Positions 1-8,397 of a DNA stretch of 64,000 bases are shown here, one piece after another. The notes beneath the pieces were generated by a model. It did no database searches and had not been told where the DNA came from. It saw only the letters and a list, made by a program, of their open reading frames with translations. Within the stretch, counting starts at the first letter, position 1, and the number at the start of each line of letters is the position of its first letter. Source of the DNA: DASUNQ01 sp035536455. Lineage in GTDB: Bacteria; Acidobacteriota; Thermoanaerobaculia; Multivoradales; UBA5704. The stretch covers positions 186,001-250,000 of the forward strand of contig DATLOC010000041.1 in assembly GCA_035536455.1 (NCBI GenBank), given 5' to 3'. The position numbers and the translations under genes were made by a program.

Positions 1-1
1 G

Positions 2-769
2 GTCGATCCCGGCGCCATCGGCGGCGCCGTCCGCTTCCTCGACCTCCACTTCAGCTACGGCGAGGGCCTGCCGCCGGCTCTCGCGGGCATCGACCTGCGG
101 GTGGCGCCGGGCGAGCGGGTGGCGCTCGTCGGCCGCACCGGCTCGGGCAAGAGCACGCTCCTGGCGCTCCTGCCGCGGCTCCTCGACCCGCCGGCGGGGA
201 GCCTCTTCATCGACGGCGCCGACAGCCGCCGCCTGCCGCTGGCGCGCCTGCGCGGCGCCATCGGCATGGTGCCGCAGGAGACCTTCCTCTTCTCGGCCTC
301 GGTGCGCGACAACATCGCCTTCGGGCGGCCGGAGGCGACGGCCGAAGAGGTGCTGGAGGCCGCCGAGCTGGCCGGCCTCGGGCCCGACCTCGCCGACTTC
401 CCGGCCGGCCTCGACACCCTGGTGGGGGAGCGCGGGCTGACGCTCTCGGGCGGGCAGAAGCAGCGCGTTGCGCTGGCGCGCGCGCTCCTCGTCCAGCCGC
501 GCCTGCTGCTGCTCGACGACTGCCTCTCGGCTGTGGACACGCAGACCGAGGAGCGCATCCTGCGCAACCTGCGCCGCGTCTTCCAGGGGCGGACGGTGTT
601 CCTCGTCTCGCACCGCATCTCGACGGTCAAGGACGCCGACCAGATCCTGGTCCTCGAGCGCGGGCGGATCGTCGAGCGCGGCAGCCACCAGCAGCTCCTC
701 GCCCAGGGAGGCCTCTACGCCGACCTCCACCAGCGGCAGCTGCTGGAAGAAGAGCTGGCGGCTGTATAA
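2..769 (+). CDS. ABC exporter half-transporter, ATP-binding domain (5' truncated)
   Basis: This is the C-terminal nucleotide-binding domain of a fused ABC exporter; the reading frame runs in from the left edge, so the membrane domain lies outside. In partial numbering, Walker A GRTGSGKST is at residues 44-52, the Q-loop VPQE follows, the signature LSGGQ is at 148-152, Walker B LLLLDD at 168-173 and the H-loop VSHR later. The residue after Walker B is Asp (LDDCLSAVD), not the usual catalytic Glu. That Asp is known from the degenerate half of heterodimeric exporters such as the MdlA/MdlB and TM287/288 types, so a partner subunit is probably encoded just upstream. The substrate cannot be told. 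The GTG at 101 lies inside the domain and is not the start. Confidence 0.9.
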   Translation, partial: VDPGAIGGAVRFLDLHFSYGEGLPPALAGIDLRVAPGERVALVGRTGSGKSTLLALLPRLLDPPAGSLFIDGADSRRLPLARLRGAIGMVPQETFLFSASVRDNIAFGRPEATAEEVLEAAELAGLGPDLADFPAGLDTLVGERGLTLSGGQKQRVALARALLVQPRLLLLDDCLSAVDTQTEERILRNLRRVFQGRTVFLVSHRISTVKDADQILVLERGRIVERGSHQQLLAQGGLYADLHQRQLLEEELAAV

Positions 770-803
770 AAAGAGCCGGGTAAGGAAAAAAGGCCCCGGA
801 GCT

Positions 804-1733
804 ATGAGGATCCTCATCACCGGCGGGACGGGCCTGATCGGCTCTGCGCTGGCGCGCGAGCTGGCCGGCTCGGGGCACGAGGTCGTCGTCCTTACTAGAA
901 ATCCGGCGCAAGCCGGCGGGCTTCCTCCTGGAATTACGGCAGCGGCATGGGACGGCCGCACCGTCGAAGGGTGGGCGCACCTGGCGAGCGGCGCCGGCGC
1001 GATCGTCCATCTGGCCGGCGAGAACATCGGCGCCGGCCGCTGGACGGCGGAGCGGAAGCGGCGCATCCGCGACAGCCGCGTGCGCTCGGGCGAGGCCGTT
1101 CTGGCGGCGATCCGCCAGGCCGCGCCGCGGCCGCCGGTCCTGGTGCAGGCCTCCGCGGTCGGCTACTACGGCCCGCGCGGCGACGAGGCGGTGGACGAGA
1201 GCGCGCCGGCCGGCGACGACTTCCTCGCCCGCGTCTGCGTTGACTGGGAGGCCTCGACCGCCGAAGCCGAGACGCTCGGGGTGCTGCGGCCGATCATCCG
1301 CAGCGGCGTCGTCCTGGCACGCGGGGGCGGCGCGCTGCCCAAGATGCTCCTCCCCTTCAAGCTCTTCGCCGGCGGGCCGGTGGGGAGCGGACGCCAGCCG
1401 CTCTCCTGGATTCACCTCGCCGACGAGGTCGGGGCGATCCGCCACCTCCTCGAGCGCGGGGAGGCGACCGGCCCCTTCAACCTCACCTCGCCCGAGCCGG
1501 TGAGCAACCGCGAGTTCGCGCGCGCCGCCGGGCGGGTGATGGGGCGGCCGAGCTTCCTGCCGGCCCCGGCGCCGGCCCTCCGCCTGGCGCTCGGCGAGAT
1601 GGCGGACATGCTCCTCACCGGCCAGCGGGCGGTCCCAAAGCGCCTGCTCGAGCTCGGCTACACGTTCCGCTTTCCGCGCATCGAGGCGGCGCTCGCGGAC
1701 CTCCTCGGCAAGCGCCGCCCGCACGCCGCCTGA
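804..1733 (+). CDS. TIGR01777/YfcH-type NAD(P)-dependent epimerase
   Basis: A 309-residue protein of the atypical short-chain dehydrogenase family related to E. coli YfcH. The N-terminus MRILITGGTGLIG carries the Rossmann glycine motif (residues 7-13). A SAVGYYG stretch follows mid-protein and a DUF1731-like tail (MADMLLTGQRAVPKRLLELG) ends the protein; both are typical of the family. The ATG at 804 puts the glycine motif at the right distance from the N-terminus; an AAGGA sequence lies about 17 nt upstream. The longer open frame upstream overlaps the ABC gene in another frame and is not coding. The gene follows the ABC gene by 34 bp. The substrate of this family is unknown. Confidence 0.88.
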   Translation: MRILITGGTGLIGSALARELAGSGHEVVVLTRNPAQAGGLPPGITAAAWDGRTVEGWAHLASGAGAIVHLAGENIGAGRWTAERKRRIRDSRVRSGEAVLAAIRQAAPRPPVLVQASAVGYYGPRGDEAVDESAPAGDDFLARVCVDWEASTAEAETLGVLRPIIRSGVVLARGGGALPKMLLPFKLFAGGPVGSGRQPLSWIHLADEVGAIRHLLERGEATGPFNLTSPEPVSNREFARAAGRVMGRPSFLPAPAPALRLALGEMADMLLTGQRAVPKRLLELGYTFRFPRIEAALADLLGKRRPHAA

Positions 1734-1738
1734 GGCCG

Positions 1739-2122
1739 ATGGAGGCGATCCGCCAGGGGGACATCCCCGGCGTCCAGCTCCGCCGCCGGCAGCTCCTGCC
1801 TCTGCCCTGCGGCGAGGCGTGGGCCTGGCTCGTCGAGCCCGAGCGCCTCGAGCGCTGGCTGCCCGCCGCGGCGGGCGAGAGCCGCCGCACCCTCGAGACC
1901 GCCCCGTCCGATCGCGTCGTTCTCGCTTGGGAAGAGGCCGGCTGGCCGGCGCCGACGCGCGTCATCCTGCAGCTCCACCCCGCCGCCGCCGGCTGCGAGC
2001 TGGACGTCCTGCATCAAGGCTTCGAGCGCCTGCCGCTGTCGGCCTGCCTGACCGTCTGGGAGGCCTACCGCCGCCGCTGGCGTGAGGCCCTGGAGCGGCT
2101 CGCCGCCGCCGTCGTCGCCTGA
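1739..2122 (+). CDS. SRPBCC/START-like domain protein
   Basis: A 127-residue soluble protein five bases after the epimerase stop, so the two are probably co-transcribed. It reads like a short SRPBCC (polyketide cyclase/AHSA1-like) ligand-binding fold: an N-terminal strand, the segment AWLVEPERLERWLPA typical of the first helices, a strand-rich middle with charged residues, and a C-terminal helix (WEAYRRRWREALERLAA). No catalytic residues are evident. YfcH-like epimerases and SRPBCC proteins occur together in some genomes, and the pairing supports the call. The family assignment is by pattern only; the ligand is unknown. Confidence 0.65.
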   Translation: MEAIRQGDIPGVQLRRRQLLPLPCGEAWAWLVEPERLERWLPAAAGESRRTLETAPSDRVVLAWEEAGWPAPTRVILQLHPAAAGCELDVLHQGFERLPLSACLTVWEAYRRRWREALERLAAAVVA

Positions 2123-2131
2123 AAAAACAAA

Positions 2132-2155
2132 GGCCCCGGTCTCGCGACCGGGGCC
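2132..2155 (-). terminator. Rho-independent terminator for the TonB-dependent receptor gene
   Basis: A perfect 10-bp stem (GGCCCCGGTC/GACCGGGGCC) with a 4-nt loop. Read on the minus strand it is followed by TTTGTTTTTT (2131-2122), a good U-tract, so it ends transcription of the receptor gene. It lies between convergent genes and may also slow plus-strand transcripts. Confidence 0.85.
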
Positions 2156-2180
2156 CAGGTGGACGACGGCAGGCTGGAGT

Positions 2181-5100
2181 CTAGAAGCGGAACCCCACCG
2201 ACACGCGGTAGGTCCGCAGCAGCTGCAAGTCGGCCTCGTTGGTGGACCTTCCGAAGTTCACGCCCTTCCGCCAGTGGCCAGGACTGAAGACCGCCCGTCC
2301 CTGCGCATCGACTCCCGTCTGCACGCTCTCCACCGGAGTGGTGGTGAACGGGTTGAAGGGGGTCAGACCGCTGCCGGCGTTGGCAGCCGTCAGGATCTGC
2401 TGGTTCACGATCTCCTGGCCGTCGTCGTTGAAGACGTTGAGGACCTCGGGCTGGATGAAGATCTCGACTTGCTTGCCCAGGGCCCCGAAGGTGAAGCCGT
2501 AGTTCAACGACAGGTTCGTGCTGGTGATGTCGTCGGTTTGGAACTCGTCGCGGTCGGTGAACCAGTAGGCCACCGTCGCCGGCGGGATCGCGTAGCCCGG
2601 GTTGGTGCGGAAGTTCCCCGGGATGTTCCCCACCGCGCCGTACGGCGTGCCCGAGGCGAACACCTGGAGCAGCCCGACGTTGAGCGAGTGGTGCTCGTTG
2701 CGGAAGACGTCGTAGGTGCCGAAAAGGCGTAGGCGGTGCCGCTGGTCGATCGACAGGTCGCCCTTCGGAATGTTCCAACTGGCGTCCTTGTACTCGGGGA
2801 AGGCCAGCGCGTCGGAGCGGATCGGGCCGGAGGTGCCGATCTCCCCCTCCCAGTTCCCCTTGGCCTGCGACAGCGTGTAGACGCCGCCGACGTTGAGCCG
2901 GTCGGTGAAGCGGTACTGAAACTGCGTGTGGAGACCGTTGTACTCGCGCTCGAGCACGCTGTCGTTGTTTTCGACGACCTCGAGGTTCGCCGGCGTGCCG
3001 GCCGGCGTGGTGACTCTGCCTGTCGAGAGGTCGATGCGGCCGACGTAGAAATCCTGCGCGTCGCGGTGCACGAGGTCGGCGCGCACCAGCCCCTTGCCGC
3101 CCAGCCGCTTGGTGGCGCCGAGCGAGTACTCGATGGTGTGCGGCGAGTCGAGCGAGCCGCCGCCGATGACGGTCGTGCCGCCCGGGATGTCGATCAGGCG
3201 GATATTGCTCGTGTTGTTGACGCCGCCCTGCGCGTCGAACCAGTCCCAGAGCAACTGCAGGGCCTGGTCGGCCGGGATCAGGGGGGCGCCGCTCCCCGGC
3301 ACGTTGATCGCCGGGCCGCGGTACCACCACTGGAAGGCCGCCGGGTTGCCGCCGAGCGAGGTGGAGTCGCCCTGCGTGTTGGCGAGCGCCGCGACGTAGT
3401 GGCCGTAGCTAGCGCTGAACAGCCAGTTGCCGTCGCCCTTCGGGTCCCAGGTGGCTCCCAGACGCGGGCTGACCTTGCTGTCGCTCGCCACTTCCTGACC
3501 CTGGCCGTTGACCCCGTCGTTCTCGTCGAAGCGCACGCCGAGGTTGAAGCTCCAGTGATCGTTGAGCCGCCAGCGGTCGTTGAGGAAGATCGAGTTGGTG
3601 GTGAAGTCCGTCCCCTTGCTGGAGACCAGGATCGGGTTGAACTGGATGATCGTGCCGGCGCGGTTTCCCGCCTCCGGGATGAAGGTCGGGTAGAGCTGGC
3701 CGTTGGCCAGGATGGTGTTCGACAGCAGGATGCGGAAGTCGCTCCCCGACTGGTGGTTGTCTGCGGCGCGGATGTCGCTGAAGGTGTCGTAGCCGGCGAC
3801 GAGGTCGTGCGAGCCGAGGGACTCGGTGGTCAGGAAGTAAGAGGCCTTGGCCAGCAGGTTCTCGTTGTCCCGCTCCTCCGGCCGGCAGACGCCGCAGAAG
3901 GTCGGGCTGTGCCAGCGCGCCGCCGACGGCTGGTCGACGAAGAGCGTGCCCAGGATGCGGTCGGTGAAGCGCGAGCCGGAGCCGATGAAGGTGAACTGGC
4001 GCTCGGAGTACTGCGCCTCGACGAAGAAGTTCTCGGTGATGACGCCGTTGTAGTTGAGGGCGCGCAGCTCCTGCGGCGTCTCGCGGTCGTTGAGGCTCGC
4101 CAGGTCCAGGACGTTGACGATGAAGCGGTTGCCGAGCTCCAGGTCGTCGATCTCCATGTACGAGGCGGTGAGGCGGTGCCCCTGGAAGGGGGAGAGGGTG
4201 AGCTTCCCTTCGTAGCGCTGCTGTTCGCGCCCCTCGGGGAAGGGGATGGCGGGGGTGGAGACGACGCTGTTGGTCGGCGACCGGACGTTGACGACGCCCG
4301 TGGTCCGGGTCAGCGTCCGCTCGAGGTCGCGGCCGGCCAGGAAGTACCAGGCCTTGTCGCGCCAGAGCCAGCCGCCGAGGGTCGCCTCGTAGGTCTCGTT
4401 GATCGCGTCATCGCGCACCGGGGAGAGACGGGCGCCGGTGCTGGTCTCCCGGTCGCTGCGCCCGATCCAGTCGTCGTTGGTGAGGTTGGTGCGGAACGAG
4501 CCGTGCAGCTCGTTCCCCCCCGACTTGGTGATCGTGTTGATCACGCCGCCGGCGAAGCGCCCGTACTCGGCCGAGACCGCCGAGGTCGAGGTGGTGGTCT
4601 CCTCGATGGAGTCCTCGATGAAGAGGTCGAAGGGCTGGCCGCGCAGGTTCTCGGTCACCACCACGCCGTTGACGAGGAAGAGGTTCTCGTGCGACTGGCT
4701 GCCCGAGATCGAGATGTTGCGGCCGGGCCCCGTGCCGGCCACGCCCGAGGTCAGCAGCACCGCGTCGCGGATGTCGCGGTTGACCGGCAGCTTCTCGATC
4801 ACCTCTTTGTAGTTGTACGTGGTCGAGGCCTGGCCGCCGGCCGAGATGGTCTCGTAGCTGCCGGTGACGACGATCTCCTCGGTCACCCCTTCGAGCACCA
4901 TTTCCTGGTCGAGCGTCGTGGTCTGCGCCGCCGACAGCTTGGCCGTCTTCTCGGCGTTGGCGAACCCTTGCATCTCGTAGGTGATGCTGTACTCGCCCGG
5001 GGGCAGCTGGACGATGATGTACGAGCCGTTCGCCTCCGAGGTGGTCGAGCGGGTCCCCTGCAGCGAAGGCGACGAGACCGTCACCGTGGCGCCGGGGAGC

Positions 5101-5222
5101 GCCGCGTCCTCCGCGGTGGTGACCCGGCCGCGCAGCGTCGCCGTGGGGAGCCCCTGCCCGAAGGCAGGAAGCGCCGCCAGCAGCACGCCGGCCAGCACGA
5201 GGCAGGTTCTGGTCGGTTTCAT
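2181..5222 (-). CDS. TonB-dependent receptor, Oar-like, with carboxypeptidase-regulatory domain
   Basis: A 1013-residue outer-membrane protein. MKPTRTCLVLAGVLLAALPA is a signal peptide ending near AFGQ. A carboxypeptidase-regulatory-like domain follows (about residues 27-110, ATLRGRVTTAEDAALPGATV), then a plug domain (IEKLPVNRDIRDAVLLTSGV, about 140-240) and a long 22-strand-type barrel ending VSVGFRF with the usual terminal Phe. This architecture is the hallmark of Acidobacteriota receptors, often for saccharide or peptide uptake; the ligand is not predictable. ATG 5222 is chosen because AAGGAG lies 7 nt upstream and the signal peptide begins there; the longer frame to 5363 adds a non-conserved leader. 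The gene stands alone, with its own terminator and a candidate promoter at 5363-5391. Confidence 0.95.
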   Translation of the reverse strand: MKPTRTCLVLAGVLLAALPAFGQGLPTATLRGRVTTAEDAALPGATVTVSSPSLQGTRSTTSEANGSYIIVQLPPGEYSITYEMQGFANAEKTAKLSAAQTTTLDQEMVLEGVTEEIVVTGSYETISAGGQASTTYNYKEVIEKLPVNRDIRDAVLLTSGVAGTGPGRNISISGSQSHENLFLVNGVVVTENLRGQPFDLFIEDSIEETTTSTSAVSAEYGRFAGGVINTITKSGGNELHGSFRTNLTNDDWIGRSDRETSTGARLSPVRDDAINETYEATLGGWLWRDKAWYFLAGRDLERTLTRTTGVVNVRSPTNSVVSTPAIPFPEGREQQRYEGKLTLSPFQGHRLTASYMEIDDLELGNRFIVNVLDLASLNDRETPQELRALNYNGVITENFFVEAQYSERQFTFIGSGSRFTDRILGTLFVDQPSAARWHSPTFCGVCRPEERDNENLLAKASYFLTTESLGSHDLVAGYDTFSDIRAADNHQSGSDFRILLSNTILANGQLYPTFIPEAGNRAGTIIQFNPILVSSKGTDFTTNSIFLNDRWRLNDHWSFNLGVRFDENDGVNGQGQEVASDSKVSPRLGATWDPKGDGNWLFSASYGHYVAALANTQGDSTSLGGNPAAFQWWYRGPAINVPGSGAPLIPADQALQLLWDWFDAQGGVNNTSNIRLIDIPGGTTVIGGGSLDSPHTIEYSLGATKRLGGKGLVRADLVHRDAQDFYVGRIDLSTGRVTTPAGTPANLEVVENNDSVLEREYNGLHTQFQYRFTDRLNVGGVYTLSQAKGNWEGEIGTSGPIRSDALAFPEYKDASWNIPKGDLSIDQRHRLRLFGTYDVFRNEHHSLNVGLLQVFASGTPYGAVGNIPGNFRTNPGYAIPPATVAYWFTDRDEFQTDDITSTNLSLNYGFTFGALGKQVEIFIQPEVLNVFNDDGQEIVNQQILTAANAGSGLTPFNPFTTTPVESVQTGVDAQGRAVFSPGHWRKGVNFGRSTNEADLQLLRTYRVSVGFRF

Positions 5223-5362
5223 CCGTGCTCCTTTCCGTATCCGTTCCTCTGAGAACATGGCCCTTCGACAGGGAAGGGCTTCAAAGACCGCTGGCCCGCC
5301 GCGACCGGGCGGGCTCGATTCAGCGGAAAGCATTGGGGAAAGCACTAGCTGCCGGAGCGGCA

Positions 5363-5391
5363 ATTCTCGTGCCGCGATCGGAGGTTGTCAA
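5363..5391 (-). promoter_or_regulatory. Candidate sigma-70-type promoter of the TonB-dependent receptor
   Basis: On the minus strand, a perfect -35 TTGACA (5391-5386) is followed after 17 nt by GAGAAT (5368-5363), a 4/6 match to the -10. Transcription would start about 130 nt before the receptor ATG. The rest of 5223-5487 shows nothing else recognisable. Confidence 0.45.
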
Positions 5392-5487
5392 CGACCAACT
5401 TAAACATCTTGAAATCAGCGGTTTACGGGCGCCGACGAGGACCCTCATCCAAGTCGCCGGATACGCGATCCAGCGGCTTGGACGACA

Positions 5488-6696
5488 TCAGCCGACCGCG
5501 GCCGGCCGCTCCCGCAGCTCGCGCACCGCCTCGCGCACCCGGTGGCAGAGCGGCGAGGGCGTGTAGACGCGGTAGCGGTCGATGCGCGCCAGGTGGCGGA
5601 TGAACTGCGAGGCCTCTTCCAGCGGCTCGAGCGCGCCGTCGAAGCGGCGCACCAGGACGCGGCTCTCGCCGAGCCGGTGGGAGTCCTTGGCGGAGTTCGA
5701 GACCAGGAGGTTGCCGGCGCCGAAGCGCTCGCGCAGCTCCGGCAGCAGCGCCTCGAAGCGGGCCTTCTCCTCCGGCGCCAGGTGCTCACGGGTCTCGAAA
5801 GCGAGCGGGAAGGCGTCGCGCTCGACGACGGCGCGCGCGTGCACCGAGCCGGAGCGGCGCATCCGCCAGAGCACCGCAACGTCGTCCTCGGCGAGGAAGC
5901 GCTCGGGGTCGGCCGGCCAGCGCACGCCCTCCTCGGCGAGCCAGGCGGTCAGGTGGAGCTCGAGCACCTTGCCGGTCAGGTTGAAGTAGACCTGCGTGAA
6001 CATGTAGTAGCGCGCCATGACCAGCGCCTCGACCGCGTGGACGCCGCCCTCCTCGAGGCCGATCCCCCACTCGCCGCTGGCCGGGTCCTCGACCGGGATC
6101 AGCGTGTCGAGCAGGCGCTCCAAGTCGTAGCTGCCGTAACGGACGCCGCAGTAGAGACTGTCGCGCAGCAGGTAATCCATCTTGTCGACGTCCATCTCGC
6201 CGGAGACGACCTGGGCGAGCAGGCGCTCGACCGGCCCTTCGCCGCCGGCGAGCAGGCGGGCGACGTCGGCGGTCGCCAGGCCGCGGCCGTGCCGCGCGAA
6301 GATCTCCTCCATCTCGGGCAGCGCGAGGAGGCGCAGCGTCATCGCCTCGTGGTCGAGCCCGTCCTCGAAGAGCTCCTCGGCGGAGTGGCTGAACGGGGCG
6401 TGGCCGAGGTCGTGGAGGAGGGCGGCGGCGCGCACCAGCCGGCGCTCGCGCGCGTCGCGGGCGGCGGGCAGCAGTCCCTCCCCTTTGGCGGCGAGCGCGT
6501 CGTAGACGCGCCCGGCGAGATGCATGGCGCCGAGGACGTGGCTGAAGCGGCTGTGCTCGGCGCCGGGGAAGACGAGGAAGGTCAGGCCGAGCTGGTGGAT
6601 CGAGCGCAGCCGCTGCACCGCCCGGCTCCCCACCAGCGCCGCCTCCAGCGGATCGGCGCGCACGAAGCCGTGCACCGGGTCGCGCAACGAGAGCAC
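5488..6696 (-). CDS. HD-domain phosphohydrolase (COG1078, SAMHD1-like)
   Basis: A 402-residue cytoplasmic protein of the HD superfamily close to dNTPase/SAMHD1-like enzymes. It begins with the family signature RDPVHGFV. The metal-binding residues are His48 in EHSRFSH, the His95-Asp96 pair in LLHDLGHAPFSH, and a distal Asp in GEMDVDKMDYLLRD (about 169-174). Its length fits COG1078 proteins. These are predicted dNTP or nucleotide phosphohydrolases, but the exact substrate is not established. The start is GTG 6696, with the -10-like hexamer TAGACT only 6 nt upstream, so the mRNA may be leaderless. Confidence 0.9.
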   Translation of the reverse strand: MLSLRDPVHGFVRADPLEAALVGSRAVQRLRSIHQLGLTFLVFPGAEHSRFSHVLGAMHLAGRVYDALAAKGEGLLPAARDARERRLVRAAALLHDLGHAPFSHSAEELFEDGLDHEAMTLRLLALPEMEEIFARHGRGLATADVARLLAGGEGPVERLLAQVVSGEMDVDKMDYLLRDSLYCGVRYGSYDLERLLDTLIPVEDPASGEWGIGLEEGGVHAVEALVMARYYMFTQVYFNLTGKVLELHLTAWLAEEGVRWPADPERFLAEDDVAVLWRMRRSGSVHARAVVERDAFPLAFETREHLAPEEKARFEALLPELRERFGAGNLLVSNSAKDSHRLGESRVLVRRFDGALEPLEEASQFIRHLARIDRYRVYTPSPLCHRVREAVRELRERPAAVG

Positions 6697-6702
6697 TGGA
6701 GG

Positions 6703-6708
6703 AGTCTA
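6703..6708 (-). promoter_or_regulatory. TAGACT -10-like element of the HD hydrolase gene (leaderless type)
   Basis: Minus-strand TAGACT ends 6 nt before the GTG start at 6696, the distance from a -10 to a transcription start, so translation would begin at or near the mRNA 5' end. Confidence 0.5.
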
Positions 6709-6724
6709 CGGTGGGAAACGCCGT

Positions 6725-6772
6725 TCCGCGCGGCAGCCCCCCGCCCAGATCCTTCGCTGCGCTCAGGATGAT
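6725..6772 (-). repeat. Dispersed intergenic repeat, copy 1
   Basis: The minus strand reads CCTGAGCGCAGCGAAGGATC, then TGGGCGG and a CTGCCGCG segment. A second copy with few differences is at 53637-53688. Both lie between genes. Confidence 0.6.
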
Positions 6773-6782
6773 CGCTTCGCGA

Positions 6783-7478
6783 TCAGTTCTGGTCGGACTT
6801 GCCGGCGAGGTGCCGGTAGGGGCTCAAGAGGTCGACGACCTGGCGGCGGCCGCGGAGGATGGCGAGGAGCGTCAAGGCGCGCTCGGGGACGGCCTCGGTC
6901 AACAGGTGAAGCTTGCGCAGCACCGGCAGGTCGAGCTCGACGGCAATGCGGTTGACCGTTTCCTCGAAGCCGCAGCGGCCGGCCATGTCTTCGAGCTCCT
7001 CGCCGCTCAGCGGGAAGCTCTCGCCGAGGTCCTCGGCGAGGGAGTGGGCGAGCGAGAGGACGGCGCCGCGCACCACCTGAAGCCCGGCGTCCTCCTCGTT
7101 CAGCGGGGGATCGAAGACCGGGCGCACCACGCCGTGCCGCACCGGCTCCCCTCCGGCCTCGGCGGTGACCTGGAAGCGGAACTCGCCGTAGAGCAGTACG
7201 TTGATGCGGCCGTTGGCGAGGAACTCGACGTCCTCGAGGCGCCCGGCGGTGCCGCCGGGGAAGATCTCCGGCGGGTCGCTCGCCGCCCGGCCCTGCGGCG
7301 GCTTGAGCAGCACGATCCCGACGCGCCGCGACTCCTCGTCGCCGTCCACCAGCTCGCGCAGCAGGCGGCGGTAGCGCGGCTCTTCGATGTGCAGCCGCAG
7401 GTGCGTGCGCGGGAAATGGACGACGTCGGGCAGCGGGAAAAGCGGGAGGCGGGTGCCGGCGCTCGGGACCTCGCTCAT
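6783..7478 (-). CDS. Lon N-terminal (substrate-binding) domain protein
   Basis: A 231-residue protein made of the LON substrate-binding domain alone, with no ATPase or protease part. The N-terminus GTRLPLFPLPDVVHFPRTHL matches the domain start; LVDGDEESRRVGIVLLKP and the acidic FLANGRINVLLYGEFRF segments follow in the usual order, then a helical C-terminal half. Such stand-alone proteins are common in Acidobacteriota and Proteobacteria; their role is not settled. The start at ATG 7478 is set by homology and by TATGTT ending 8 nt upstream; the open frame extending to 8132 is antisense to the next gene and is not coding. Confidence 0.88.
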   Translation of the reverse strand: MSEVPSAGTRLPLFPLPDVVHFPRTHLRLHIEEPRYRRLLRELVDGDEESRRVGIVLLKPPQGRAASDPPEIFPGGTAGRLEDVEFLANGRINVLLYGEFRFQVTAEAGGEPVRHGVVRPVFDPPLNEEDAGLQVVRGAVLSLAHSLAEDLGESFPLSGEELEDMAGRCGFEETVNRIAVELDLPVLRKLHLLTEAVPERALTLLAILRGRRQVVDLLSPYRHLAGKSDQN

Positions 7479-7486
7479 GGAGCGCC

Positions 7487-7492
7487 AACATA
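7487..7492 (-). promoter_or_regulatory. TATGTT -10-like element of the Lon-N protein gene (leaderless type)
   Basis: Minus-strand TATGTT ends 8 nt before ATG 7478. It fits the recurrent TAnnnT-to-start spacing seen across this window. Confidence 0.45.
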
Positions 7493-7528
7493 GCAGGCGA
7501 CGTGCCAGGAGCGTGAGACAATCCGGCC

Positions 7529-8395
7529 GTGCGTCGCACCGCCGCCGTCGCCGTCCTGCTCCTCGCGCTCGCCGCGCCGGCCGCCGCCGATGACTTCGAC
7601 GCGGCGATGGCGAGCGGCGCGGCGGCGTGGGCCCGCCGCGCCCAGGGGCACCGCGGCAGCCGCGCCCAGCCGGCGGCGATCGAGCAGGCCGTCGCCGCCT
7701 ACGAGCGGGCGGTCGCCGCCCGCCCCGGCGACGTCGCCGCCCGCTCGCGCCTCCTCCAGGCCCTCCACTTCCGCGGCGAGCACGCCGCCCCCGACCTTGA
7801 CGCCCGGCGCCGGGCCTTCGAGCGCGGCCGCGAGGTCGCCGAGGCCGGGCTCGACCGCCTCGCCGTCCCGTCGGGAGGGCGCGCGCGCCTCGACAAGATG
7901 ACGCCGGCCGCCGCGGCGCGCGCGCTCGCCGGCACCCCCGGCGCCGCCGACCTTCACCTCTGGGCGGCGGTCCACTGGGGCCTCTGGGGGGACGCCTTCG
8001 GCCGCCTCGCCGCGGCCCGCCAGGGGGTCGGCGACAAGGTGCGCCGCTACTCGGAGACCGTCGTCGCGCTCGACGAGCGGCACGAGGCCGGCGGCGGCCA
8101 CCGCGTCCTCGGCCGCCTTCACGCGCTGGCACCGAAAGTGCCGTTGGTCACCGGCTGGGTGGACCGCGAGAAAGCGGTCGCGCACCTGCGGCGGGCGGTG
8201 GCGCTGGGCCCCGAGGAGCCGTACAACCAGCTCTTCCTCGCCGAGGCGCTGCTCGAGCACCAGCCGGCGAAGAAGGCCGAGGCCGTCGCCATCCTCCGCC
8301 GACTGGTCCAGGCGCCGCCGCCCGCCGACCGCGTCGTCGAGGTCGAAAAGGTGCGCGAGGACGCCCGCGCGCTGCTGCAACAGCACGGAGGCTAG
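7529..8395 (+). CDS. Secreted TPR protein, TatT-like
   Basis: A 288-residue protein with an N-terminal signal peptide (RRTAAVAVLLLALAAPAAA). The rest is helical with TPR-like units (AYERAVAARPGDVAARSRLL; AVALGPEEPYNQLFLAEALL). The region GGGHRVLGRLHALAPKVPLV followed by KAVAHLRRAV resembles the TatT (Tp0956-like) periplasmic helical protein associated with TRAP transporters, but no TRAP genes are nearby, so that role is not implied. The start is GTG 7529; the gene is divergent from the Lon-N gene with only about 50 bp between. It is followed after 2 bp by the CAP-domain gene, so the two probably form an operon of exported proteins. Confidence 0.72.
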   Translation: MRRTAAVAVLLLALAAPAAADDFDAAMASGAAAWARRAQGHRGSRAQPAAIEQAVAAYERAVAARPGDVAARSRLLQALHFRGEHAAPDLDARRRAFERGREVAEAGLDRLAVPSGGRARLDKMTPAAAARALAGTPGAADLHLWAAVHWGLWGDAFGRLAAARQGVGDKVRRYSETVVALDERHEAGGGHRVLGRLHALAPKVPLVTGWVDREKAVAHLRRAVALGPEEPYNQLFLAEALLEHQPAKKAEAVAILRRLVQAPPPADRVVEVEKVREDARALLQQHGG

Positions 8396-8397
8396 GA

